Positions 10,629 through 22,500 of a stretch of 64,000 nucleotides of DNA are shown piece after piece (position 1 is the stretch's first letter; the number at the start of each line of letters is the position of its first letter). Position numbers and translations under genes: made by a program. Below the pieces are notes generated by a model that was not told where the DNA came from, made no database searches, and worked only from the letters and a program-made list of their open reading frames with translations. The stretch is from Xiphophorus maculatus (taxonomy: Eukaryota > Chordata > Actinopteri > Cyprinodontiformes > Poeciliidae), in contig NC_036450.1 of the NCBI RefSeq assembly GCF_002775205.1, positions 27,182,288 through 27,246,287 of the forward strand, given 5' to 3'.

Positions 10629-13600
10629 ATGCCTCGCCATACACCTGCCAGCCGCAGAAAGGGCCATACCCCTGTCCACCGCCCCCCAGTGCCAGCCCCT
10701 AGAACACCTAAGTCAGCAGTTGTCTCCCCGAGGAGAAGTGGACCTTCATCTGAACCGTCAGGTAAGTGAGAGAGAACTAGTGACTGGTGCAGAATACTTT
10801 GTCTCCTTTGTCCTTTGAACCCTTATGCCTTGTCCACATGTAGCTGACTATATGATAAACCAGTTAGATTTTTGTGATTTATTAATTTTTTTCCTTTTAT
10901 CTAAATCACATAAAAATGTGGCTACGTTGCGTTAATAATTTATGTATCCTCTGTCTAATAGCGCTAAAAACAAATGATAATAAAAACTCCAACTAAAGTG
11001 AAGATTTGCAAATTCTCCTTTTTTGCATTAGACATTAGAAACTGGATCTTTAGAAGTAAAACCATGACAGTCTGCACCAAATGATGCAGCACTGATGTCG
11101 TATAGGTTACAATTGTTATTGCTTGGCCATAACAATGGTCATGCAGTGGATGAAAGATGTCTGCTAAGTGCTGATTCTTATGTTTGTTCATACACTTTTT
11201 ACTTGTTTTTTAATTTTTTTTATAAGCCTGACTACTCCAATATGTTGAGTTTCAAAGGAGAAAGAGTTTGGAGCCTACTACTTTGGTGTAAAACCAGGGA
11301 CAGCTAGTTTTACACCAGCTGTCTCTCCCAATCGAGGCACAATGCCATTCACCCTCTATCTGCGTCCACATTCTTTCTTTAATACAATTCCTAGTCAACA
11401 CTTTTATTAATTTTATATCCTAATATGGTATTTAAAAGTTAAAGTTATTGTTTTGAGGGATTATGATTGGCTGACATAGGTTTTATGTTTACCTGCCACA
11501 ATGGCTGGAAACCTGGAACAGAAACCAACACAGTAATGAAGTAATTTTAAATTATTTTTCCATATATACATTTTTGCAGTTTTGGAAATTAACTTTTACT
11601 TTTTTCAAATTTGGAAAATAACAATTGATCTTGGTAAAACGATTACTGTCTAGTGCAGTGATTTGTGTTCTAATGAGATGCTTAGAGTGGATGGCTCTTG
11701 AAGATGAGACGCTTTAAGTTCTAGAAACTTAAGTACGTTCACCAGGTTGCTGATGAAAGTACTAAGAATAAGTCTTAATTTGAACACTTATTTCATCTTT
11801 GAATTACCAGGATATTTAAAATAGAAATCTGATGATCTCTACTAGAGCAGTGAAAATTCTTTGACAGTATCTTCTGTTAGTCAATCACTGTGATAGTTAA
11901 TTTAAGCATTTTTTTCTGTCTGAGGTGTTTCACACATCAGTCTAAAAGGCAAGAAGCAGCCCTGGCTTTAGAGTTCAGAGTGAACACAGCTTTAACTGTA
12001 TATACAGAGAGTTAGGGTTTTTTGTTTTTTTTTTTGCTCTGGTGGTGACTTCCATCTGTGACTTGCCCGTATTTGTGAAGAAATGTAGGGTACTCTTAAA
12101 TTTATTGAAAGTGGCCAGGGGGTGAATATGAGGATTTAAAATTCAACTTCCGACCAAAGAACACTCTGCATTTTCTTCAGGTCGGGCTGTGGGGTCCCCC
12201 AAGAAGAGGAGGTTCAGACCAGGAACCAGGGCCCTGATGGAGATCCGGAAGTACCAGAAGAGCACTGATTTTCTCATTAGGAAGACGTCATTTGCCCGTC
12301 TGGTGAGTCGGGAATGCTTCAAGTCGAGTTATTTTTTGTTGATGACTTTTTAAATGTGTGTAGGCCTCAAAAACGGCATTAGCCTGGTATTTTTCTCTTA
12401 GTCCAGATTTGCAGGTTTTTACTTAGTTTTTTTACAGAATATTTCAGGTGCACACAGCAGACAGTGGGTTGGGGGACAGTAGATCAGACATTTTACTCAA
12501 CCACACTAAACATCTTGTGTCACACTATTTTAGCCTGACTAAGTGTAAGCTATTCAACCAAAACCAGAACAAAACCCTGATGTAAATAAGATAGTACAGA
12601 ATCTCAACCAGATCCTCAAACACACATGGTACTACACATGTGAGATATTTTGTGAAATAAAGTAACTCCAGAATCTTTAAAGGTGCCTGAAAAAGTCTCT
12701 GCTGTGTGTTTCCTTTCACCTCTGGTGTTTCTCCCTGGCTCAGGTTCGGGAGGTGTGTCAAGGTTATTCCATAACCGCTTTCCGGTGGCAGGTCTATGCG
12801 CTCATGGCTCTGCAGGAGGTAAGCTGTCCATACCAACACACACAGACTAGAATAAAAATACCCTGTATTGTCCTACAGTGGGAGCAAAGTAACAGGCACT
12901 CAAAGCATGTAGGTTCATTGAAATGAAAAAATAGAATTAAGAATAACTTGCTGTTCAGTAAGGGAAAATTACAGCACAAAATACTGCGCAGTTATTAAAA
13001 ATAGCATGATTCAAAGGAATATGCAACAGAGTAGAGTAAGAAATGTACCATATCTTCTTGTTTGGGCATTTATTCTTTATTAAGTATCAATAAAACCGTG
13101 TAAACAATCAAGATGTGCAGATACCAGCAAAAAGATTTTTATTATTATTATTGGTATAATAACATCAAAAAATGTTAACACAATTATACAAGTACTGCAA
13201 TGGACTGGTGACTTGTCCAGAGTGATTCTGCCTCTCGCCCACTGACTGCTGGAAATGGGCACCAGCACCCCTGGTGACCACACTAGCGGTGTATGATAAT
13301 GGATGGATGGATGGAAGCATACAGAATGTCCATCAGTATAACAGTCAGGAGTCATATTCATTTATCCACGGGACATCAGGTCTAAGACACTTCTTCTTTG
13401 TAATTGATCTAAACTTGGTATTCCAAATTGATATGTAGTTTTAACATTTACAGTAGGTGTTGTATGAACCCGAAAATAAGTTGTACTCAGTTAAATGCAG
13501 AGAAATTCTAGATATTACAGAGCATGGTAAACTTTCAACTAGTATTTAATCACTTGCCACCTCTTTCTCTCTCTGTGCTTCCAGGCTGCAGAGGCCTTTC

Positions 13601-13713
13601 TTGTCTTGCTCTTGTCAGATGCCAACTTGTGTGCCATCCATGCCAAGAGAGTCACAGTGTTCCCACGGGACATCCAGCTGGCCAAGAGGCTCCGTGGGGT
13701 TAATCACATGTAA
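10629..13713 (+). CDS. cenpa: Histone H3-like centromeric protein A (CENP-A)
   Basis: The H3 variant that marks centromeric nucleosomes and recruits the kinetochore. Coding exons 10629-10761, 12181-12302, 12744-12818 and 13585-13713 join in phase to 152 residues. The N-terminal tail (residues 1-55) is rich in Pro, Arg and Ser and unlike canonical H3, beginning [12 protein letters not shown]. The histone fold begins about [20 protein letters not shown]. The loop-1/alpha-2 segment has [13 protein letters not shown], with the Trp and longer loop typical of CENP-A, where canonical H3 has RFQSSAIGALQE. The fold ends [20 protein letters not shown], and the protein ends RGVNHM. Slightly longer than human CENP-A (140). 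The ATG follows a good acceptor. Intron 3 contains an RTE-type tail. No defects seen. Confidence 0.95.
13195..13315 (+). mobile_element. RTE-type retroposon 3' end with (GGAT)n tail
   Basis: Contains GCAATGGACTGGTGACTTGT, CTGCCTCTCGCCCACTGA and GGGCACCAGCACCCCTGGTGACC (in parts), ending in GGATGGATGGATGG. The same order of blocks recurs at 50770 and 62440. This is the 3' end of a very common fish LINE family that I place in the RTE group from memory. Non-coding. Confidence 0.65.
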
Positions 13714-14032
13714 AGTCCACACAACAGCTGAGAGAATTCCAGCAGCATCTGGATACTAGTGGCTTGGTCCCCATTTCAACATCTTTTTTTGCTGCGTTGA
13801 TTCAGTGCCCAGTTGAAATTTAAAAACTGGTTTTTAGTTGGCTTCGAAAAGCAAAACAGTTTTAAATCAGATATTTTTTTTAACAGTTGGAAAGTGGACA
13901 CATTATTTCTGTAAAGAAATACAACAGAGAGACTGTTGATGTGTTTCTTGCTATTGTGATTCAGTCATAGTTCACTGTTTTAAAGGCTTTTACTAAAAGT
14001 ATAATAATGTGTACATCTTTATTGTTCATCAG

Positions 14033-14038
14033 AATAAA
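14033..14038 (+). other. cenpa: cenpa polyadenylation signal
   Basis: AATAAA 320 bases after the cenpa stop codon, followed by T-rich sequence. Gives a short 3' UTR of about 340 bases. Confidence 0.7.
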
Positions 14039-14059
14039 CTTATTTCATCTACAATATGT

Positions 14060-16310
14060 TATCTTTAACTTTTTGTGTGGATTTTCAGTTTTCCGCTTGT
14101 TTTAGCCCTTTTCGAAACTGAGAGAGGCCATTGGCTGCCATTAGCTTCTCCAGCTTCCTCAGCACTGCAGTCAGTCTGACAGTCATCCGTTCAACACCAT
14201 CCTTTCACTAGCACCCAGTGGACTTATTCCACTGTGTCCACATTGCATAAATCAAACATTTGTAAACCTGAGTACTCTATCGTCAATGCTCGCCAGTCGC
14301 CTCACAATTCCTGACTCACCACCGGGCGCTGTGTTCAACTCAAAAATACTGTTTTCATCCCAAAGGGAAATCAAATGTTGTAACTCAATTCAGATTCTTA
14401 AGAGTTACTATAGATAGTGATGCCCTTATGAAAAATAAATATATTGAGTATATAAAATGTTAGCCTACTTGAAGCCAGACTAATCATCAATATACTTCAA
14501 ATTTAAGGATTATTTAACTTGAAGTATGGTAGTTTGGAACATCTAATTTGGTCTTAATGTATGTTAATTGTAATTGTAAAAAAATCACAATTTGAAGTGT
14601 ACTGTCACATGCTTTTTGGGAATAACTAAAATTATACTTAGTAGACTTAGTACACAAGTATAAGGCTTTTTTGTCATGTGTTTGATGTTTTGAGGCATGA
14701 ATAAATTATTTATTTCTTTTTTTAGTAATATATTTAATTAGAATTTAAAGTATATTCTAGAAAAATAAAATACTTTTAGAAATTGTACCAAACTACATTT
14801 TTAGGAGCCTTTTTAAAATATATATATATTTATTTTATATTTTTAATATAATTTTAATAAGTATGTCCACTTGATAACATTAAAAATGAATTTCAGAAAA
14901 ATACAGCATATTTAAAATATACTTAAATATATTATTTTTCACCAGGGTGACTGTTGGCAGGAAAGGTCTCTTGTAGTAGTCTGTATTACAATGAATCTGA
15001 AGAAGCCTCTGACTTCTTCAGATTTGCATAGTCTCATGAAGAGGATGGTCAGGGTTGTTAATTCATTCAGAATCATCATTTCCAAAGGTTTCACAGTCGT
15101 CCCCAGAACAGAACCAGCCTTCTTCATCAGGTCCCTGGTTCTGATGCTGCTGTCCCAACAGATAACAGCAGATGAGACGACACTCTGAACAAAAAAATTT
15201 ATAGAAGATCTGCAGGATCTTACTGCAAACTTTGAAGGATCTTAGATTCCTCAAGAAAATATAATTGTTGGTCCTAGACAACCAGACTTAATTGTTACAG
15301 TCTCATACTGTGTGGATAACTTACTTCTGGTCTCTGATCAGATACCTAAGTGAAGTCTCTTACAGTCTATGCAATATCCAAACCCTTTTCATTTATTAAA
15401 GAGCAACAAGGTAAATGATTGAACTTACTTCTCCCTCAATCAGAGGTTGGTCCTAAGCTCTTTTAACACTACTTTTACAAACCAATAAGCTTATCTGCTC
15501 AGTAAAGCTCTGCATTACAATATCACAGCGTCATTCTGTGGCAAGAGCACTATTGTTCTTTAAACAGCATAGTACACTGAATATCTGTTGTGAAGATATC
15601 TCTTCAATATCTCTTTCTCATGTGACCAGCATTTCTCAACAACAAACAAAAGTGTAATAAAAATTGGATAAAACTTTTTCCACTACATATGCCATACTAC
15701 AGAGAGATCTCCTCATCTAAGACCAGTCTAATATTAGATTTATTAAAATGAAAGTCAATTAACCTGAAAGGTATAGGCAAGGTGCCTGCCTCACCGACTA
15801 AAACTGGGAGCTAGTTTTACAGGAAAGGAGCATGACAAATGAGGAATCTGCCTCCCATTCTACTTTAAGAACCTCTAGGAACCATCATTAAACTTGCAGT
15901 TTGAGAGTTTTAGAACATATGGAACAATCAGATATTTAATAATTTGATTATTTGGGGCTTTATATTTAAGAAGAAAAAGTAAGTAGTACTCTGTAGCTGA
16001 CAGAGAATATGTTAAGAGAAGCTAAAACTAGTGAAATATTTAACTTTATTCTCATTAGAACTCTGGCTGCAGTGTTTGGGATGTGCTGAAGGCTTTTGAA
16101 CATTTTTTAATACGATTTACAGAAATTTAGCCTACAAGCCTGTAATGTGTGGATTAATTTTCCATTTTTAACATTCAGGATAGACAGTTTGTCAAATGTA
16201 CGTGAGTGAATAGAAACTTGAAAATTGTGGAGAAGAAATGTCCTATTTACTCCTACTGGATCTCCTAAGAAGCTTGTCATACCAAAGTTTTTTTATTATT
16301 CACCTATGGG
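14060..16310. other. cenpa-dcp2 intergenic region
   Basis: No host gene is visible. 14380-14940 is extremely AT-rich (long A/T runs, TATATATATT). 14939-15290 is a LINE fragment listed separately. From 15300 to 16300 nothing can be assigned. Confidence 0.6.
14939..15290 (-). mobile_element. L2-like LINE fragment (reverse transcriptase C-terminus)
   Basis: Minus-strand translation in more than one frame gives ECRLICCYLLGQQHQNQG and then MKKAGSVLGTTVKPLEMMI. This is the post-polymerase region of L2-class fish LINEs, usually seen as a CWGSSI... block followed by KKAGSVLG. Frameshifts and stops show it is dead. Borders approximate. Confidence 0.65.
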
Positions 16311-16319
16311 GGGCAGTGA

Positions 16320-16538
16320 AGTTCACCAAACTTCCGGAGACCAGAAGAAAACACTGTTTTGGTTTGCGCATGCTTAGCAGCCTCTAGGTGAAGCGGTCTG
16401 TTTTCCTGGTGGGAACATCGGAGCTCAGTCTCTTTAGTTTTCTGTTGGAGGGCAGAACTATAACTACAGTAGGAATATAGCCGAACTATGTTTGTTACAT
16501 AAGTACTCTGAGACAGAAGCGTGATGTTTTCAGCCAGC
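16320..16538 (+). promoter_or_regulatory. dcp2: Probable dcp2 promoter and 5' UTR
   Basis: Richer in CG than its surroundings. Contains an ETS-type site CTTCCGG (16331-16337) and a half NRF-1-like TGCGCATGC (16365-16373), both common in housekeeping promoters. An in-frame upstream ATG at 16524 would add five residues; the conserved METKRVEIP start at 16539 is preferred because it matches the vertebrate family. Confidence 0.45.
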
Positions 16539-19500
16539 ATGGAAACCAAAAGAGTGGAAATTCCCACCAGCGTACTAGACGATCTGTGCAGGTAGGAGAC
16601 GGTTCTCTGGCTACGACTGTTTGCTTCTCGAGGGCAGTCAAATGTTGTTACATACTTTCCGTTTTGTATAGTGTGTTACACTGGATTAATTTGTCTAAGT
16701 CCTAAATCAGAGTAAGCATGTTTGCGTTCAGTGCGCAGCCATTATTGTTTCTGTCGGAAACTGCATGAAGTGCTGAGAACCACTGCTGGAGCCCGAAGGA
16801 AACTGCAGGGGTTTTCCTCTTCTCGGTATCCTGCATCCTCTGTAGTGTCCTCTTGTCCTGCTCATTCAAACTAGGCCGGCGGGACAGGGCAGGGATTAAA
16901 TAACTCTAGATGTTACACATTCTCAACACTAAAATCCCTAAGTGCGCTGCCAGACCTCAGTGATGCACAATCACTCAAGAAACAGCTCTGATGCCAATGT
17001 TTCTTCAGAGTCTGGAAAAGTAGAGTACATAGAGAAAGTAAACAGAGTACCTCCATGTGACTCCATCCTCCCGTATTTACAATTCACTTCAGTTTATTTG
17101 ACATTTGGTTTGTAGGATCTCTGAAGAGGTCTGTGACTGACGCACTGTACGGCAGTCTGATAAAAGAGGGGGGGACAATTAAACTAAATAGTTGCGATCC
17201 TTCAGTTGAACCAGCTACCTCTTCTTCATCACTCCATCTAGTTCCTCCGAAACTTCAGATAACTCAAATCTTCACTGAAATCCTTACAACTTCGTCCACT
17301 TCAGTCTTCTCAGCCTAATTGTTTACGGTTTACTGTAACCTGATTACTCTGCACCCAAATGGCGCTGGTTCTTTACTACAGACAAAAACAGCGACACACT
17401 GCATTTACAATATTTTGTGAGAAATATTTATTATTAAAAGTTTTTGTGTACACATAATGAAAGTGCAGTAGTTAATGTTTTATATCATGTAAGTGGCTTT
17501 ATCGTGTCAGGGAAGGTGGTCTCCACAACAGACCTCAGATCTGCAGCATTTAGCTGCACTGAAGGTCTTTAGCGGCCAGACAAAGTATGGTTTGCCTTGT
17601 CCCTCCCTGTAGATGGCTTCATACTTTAAAAAAAAAAGGGTTGGTTTACAAAGCTCATTGGTCTAAATTTTTATTCAAGGTGTACCAATAAATTGTCCAG
17701 CCAATAAGTCGGCCCCAACTTCCTTAATTTTGGTAAATCGGTGATCAGTTGATACTTACGTGAAGCCGATCTTATCCACCAATTTTACCTACTTCAGCAA
17801 AAGTCTAAAAATCAGCCACTGTCCTCTTTTACTCTGCCATGTGAGAGGGTTGACTGACAAACCCAGACTGACCTCCCACCAGGTCATGTTTGCATGTTTG
17901 CAGTTAACAATTCTAACAACAGTGGAGTGACTGCTAACAACTTTCCTAACAACTCAGCAACTTTCCTTCTATATTTAGCAACATTTCAGAGAAAAAAGGG
18001 TATTGGACAAAATGGGAATGGGCAGATTAGGCTTTGTCAGTAAACAGTAATCTGCAAGATATCTGCAATCGGTGCAGCCCTAATTTCTATACCTAAAGAA
18101 GTCCAGAAATTTCATCCATTTCAGTAAATGTGGTGACAGTGGAGGAAACCGGCTCAATATGGGTAATTAAAGTGAATCCTTAACAGCTGAAGCTTTTATA
18201 TGCTTCTACATAATAAAGTTTCAGTGCCAGGAATATTTAGACATCTCTCCCAGCTGATGCCAACCACTGCTAATCTGGATGTTACATGATGATCCTGCTT
18301 TAAGGGAAGGCAGATAAATAAACATAAACAAGTTTTTAATTTAAGATCTGGTTTCAGTATCTAAAGTGTGGTCACAGGGAATGTTGAAATTTTGGGGAAG
18401 TCAAAAATGGACTGAAACTTCTGTTAGTTTGAATCTGGACAACAGTGGTATTTGGTAATGAAAAATGCTTGGGAACCCTGATAGAATTTGTTTTCGTCTG
18501 TGTTTGTGTAGCCGGTTCATCCTCCACATCCCCAGCGAGGAGCGGGACAACGCTATTCGTGTGTGTTTCCAGATTGAGCTGGCTCACTGGTTTTATCTGG
18601 ACTTCTGCATTCAAAACACTCCAGGAGCGCCTCAGTGTGGAATCAGAGACTTTGCCAAAGCTGATATCCTTTTATATGATGTCTGTTCAACCAGCTCTCA
18701 AGACATTTCTAGTCACTTTGTGCAGATGTGTTCTCTTGGCTCCTTTAGGGTTTGATAAATTGCAGGACAAACCTAATGTAGGAAATCCTCATGGCCATAG
18801 GTAATATTTTTCTTGACAACTGTAAACTTTTCCATCATTGTCCATTTCTGCTGCCACATGGAGAGGATGTGCAGAAGGTTCTGGAGGAATGGAAGGAGTA
18901 CAAGATGGGTGTACCCACATATGGGGCAATTATTCTAGATGAATCACTGGAGAATGTGAGTTTATGTTGCATGTAGACATAAATCACAGGAACAAGTTAC
19001 TTCAGTTCGGCCGTTGTCAGTCTGTCGTTTCTTACTTAATAGCTAAAAACATTGCAGGCTCACTTTAAAAAGCTTATCAATCAATCAGGTTTATTTGTAT
19101 AGCACATTTCAGCAACAAAGCATTTCAAAGTGCTTTACATCATAAAAACACAAAAATAAGTAGTATTCTCTTTGACAGCTGACTGTTTAATGATTTATTG
19201 ATTATGATTCAAAAGCAACTCTAAAGAGGCAGGTTTTTAGTCTAGATTTAAAGGAACTCAGTGTTTCAGCTGTTTTGCAGTTTTCTGGAAGTTTATTCCA
19301 GATTTGTGGTGCATAGAAGCTGAATGCTGCTTCTCCTTGTTTGACTGGGACACAGTGGTAGCTGAGAACTGAATTAGTTTTATTTTTCTTTATCTTTAAC
19401 TAGATAACATTATGGACATTAATGAGCTGAGCATAATACAAACTATCATCTTAATTGAACAAATTGACATTTCTGAAAGAAATATTCTCCACATAGAATA

Positions 19501-22500
19501 AACCTGTTTATCAAACATTCTTATTTGCACTATTTAGCCCAAACAATGTATTGTTGTGTGAAGATACAAATATATTTTGATTAAATCATTGATCAAATCA
19601 ATGGATTCAGTGTTTCTCATGGCTGTGAAAGTGTGTCGGTGTGTGTGGGCGTGTGCATGTGTGTGTGATATGTAACTAGCACAGTTTTTCCTTCCAGGCG
19701 CTGCTTGTTCAGGGCTACCTGGCCAAGTCTGGCTGGGGTTTTCCAAAAGGGAAAGTGAATGAGGATGAAGCTCCTCATGACTGTGCAGTTCGTGAAGTGA
19801 GTCTTCCAGGTCTTGCTGGCTGAGTTTAAAGCAGTATAACTGTCTCTGATGTGTGATTCAAGCAGAACATCTAACTGCTCTGCAGGTGCTGGAGGAGACA
19901 GGTTTTGATATCAAGAACCGCATCTGCAAAGACGTGTACATCGAACAGAAGATAACTGACCAGTTGGTGCGACTCTATATCATCCCAGGAGTATCCAAGG
20001 ATACAAAGTTCAACCCCAAAACACGGAAAGAGATCAGGGTAGAGAAACTTTTCAACATTTGGAAATGCTTGATTTCTACTGTTAAGACATACTTCTTCCA
20101 AACAAATCTTGTTTTTTTTTTTTTTTTCAGAACATTGAATGGTTCCCTATTGAGAAGCTGCCCTGCCACAGGAATGACATGACCCCAAAGTCTAAACTGG
20201 GACTAGCACCCAATCGGTTTTTCATGGCCATTCCATTCATCAGGTAGTAACAATTTATAAGTCAGCGGTCTCAAACTCCAGTCCTCGAGGGCCGGAGTCC
20301 TGCAGTTTTTAGATGTGCCACAGGTACAAAACACTGGAATGAAATGGCTTAATTACCTCCTCCTTGTGTAGATCAGTTCTCCAGAGTCTTGCTAATGACC
20401 TAATTATTCTATTTAGGTGTGGTGCAGCAGAGGCACATCTAAAAGTTGCAGGACAGCGGCCCTCGAGGACTGGAGTTTGAGAGCCCTGTTATAAGTAGTT
20501 CTATTAATACAACATACAACAGGTTCTTAATTCAGGAATATGTCAATGTACATGCCAGACGTTTGTCCACCTTTTTCAAAATTTCAGTATCAAAGTTAAA
20601 TGGCATGTGTTTTAGTTTATCTATAGCCAAATAAAATAACTATTGTAATTAGGTGCCAATAAAAGTACAAATTAAAACAATAAAAATCATCCTCTTCAAC
20701 GTCTCATGTTCTTTGGTCTGATATAATACAAGGACATTTCTATACCCAGTTTGGGTTCAGACCCATAATTATTTATTTTGCGTTCTTTAGAGTGCAACTA
20801 TGACCACAAAGTTTTACTTTTGTAGAAAATGTCAAATGTCATTTGGATAGTAGTTATTCCTGATCTGATTGGCTGATAGTATTGATGAAGTTCAGACCTC
20901 CACAGGTCCATCACAGGCAGCCTTATTCAGGTGTGTTTTCACTAGATAACTGGTGTCCTGCTCTCTTGTACATGTAACTCTTTGCTCTTTCACAGACCGC
21001 TGCGTGAATGGATTAACAGACTCAAGGGTGAATCAGATAGCGATGAGGAGCTGGCGAACAACAGGATGACTCCATCCAAACCTTTAGATGGCATTCGGTA
21101 AAAATACATCACCACCTGTTCTTAGAATACCTAAAACTTACTCTAACTAATAGTATTAATACTTAGTTTAGTGGCGTAAGCAGCATCAGGAACAGCCACT
21201 GGAAGGAAGGAGGATTGTCTGAGTAGCCTTGGCAGCTGTATGCAGTTTGAATTGAATGCAGGCAGTCAATATTTGACTCCAACTCAGCTCAAGTTGAGAC
21301 CTGCACACAGGTGGCACAGTTGGGTGTTTTATCTACCATGCTGTATGGAATATGATGAGGAAGAGATGACAAAATTAACTTTCCTAGTGCAAAGTGATGT
21401 GCAGAGGTTGCTGCTGTTTTTTCATAAGAATCCTCCAAAACTGTGAGGCTTAGTTTTTGTTTCAGAAATATGTGTTCACAAATATGAGACTTTTACAGAC
21501 ATACCTGCTGTGAGCATACTTGCAGGTGTACTAATGCCCTTTGAGGTCTCAGTTTGATATAAAATGGGGATTATAAAAAAATTATTATTATTATCCTGAC
21601 ATCCACCAACTCCAGTGTTTAAGAGCCATTTTCAAATGCGTCTTGTTTATAACACACCTGAATCAGGCTGAATGACGTCTTCTGCATGTTAATCCTGTCT
21701 CACAGACGCCTGCTGAGCCATTCCTATGATGCAGGTGTGTTGGAACAGGTATTCACCTAAATGTTCTAGAATTTGAATTGGAGACCACTGTCCTGCTGCA
21801 CTACTTCATATGTCCTAACATATGAAGTAGTGAAGTAGCAGTATTAACATTCTCTTCATCACACTCTGTCTGTATAGAAATGTCATATTTTTGTTCTTTT
21901 ATTTCCACTAAGTGCAGTTGTTAAAATATTATCTAATTCATATTCTAAATGTTCTATGTAATTTCAGTCTTGTGCATATCGGTGATAAGGCAGTTTAATG
22001 TTCAAATGTTTAATTCTGAAAAAATATGTAGTCAGGATGTTGTCACATGCTCAGTGGTGAATTGTGGGCAGGGCAACCTGTTAAATCTCAGTAAGTCTGC
22101 AAATCAATACAGAGGTTTGCATTGGATGATCGTCTGGTTTGCTGTTTTTGTGTTTTTCATGTTAGGTTAGATTAATGTAAGCATCCAGACCTGACCCATC
22201 CATTCAGAACACATTCTTTCCTTCCCACGTACCACCTTCCACAAAACTCTTTATTGTGTATCTCTCTAAGGTCAAAGAGCCGAAACAATGCACTCACTGA
22301 CGTATATCCAGGAGAGGGTTGGAACAAACATAAGCAGCAGAGGACTCCGGGGCAGACGAACCAGAATGATCCCAACCAGGTCAGAAACACGCAGAGTACT
22401 GTTCTGTTGTTATAGAACATTCCCCCAAATCTACCCTGATGCTGTAGCACACATTAGCAAACACCTATCAGCCAGCACAGCAGTTACTTATCATGGACTG

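Noticed and set aside
18101..18180. Minus-strand upstream exon for the antisense candidate
   Set aside because: Its only open frame ends with TAG directly before the potential GT donor.
18445..18804. 119-codon frame overlapping dcp2 exon 2
   Set aside because: Wrong frame relative to the conserved Dcp2 sequence; a shadow of the exon.
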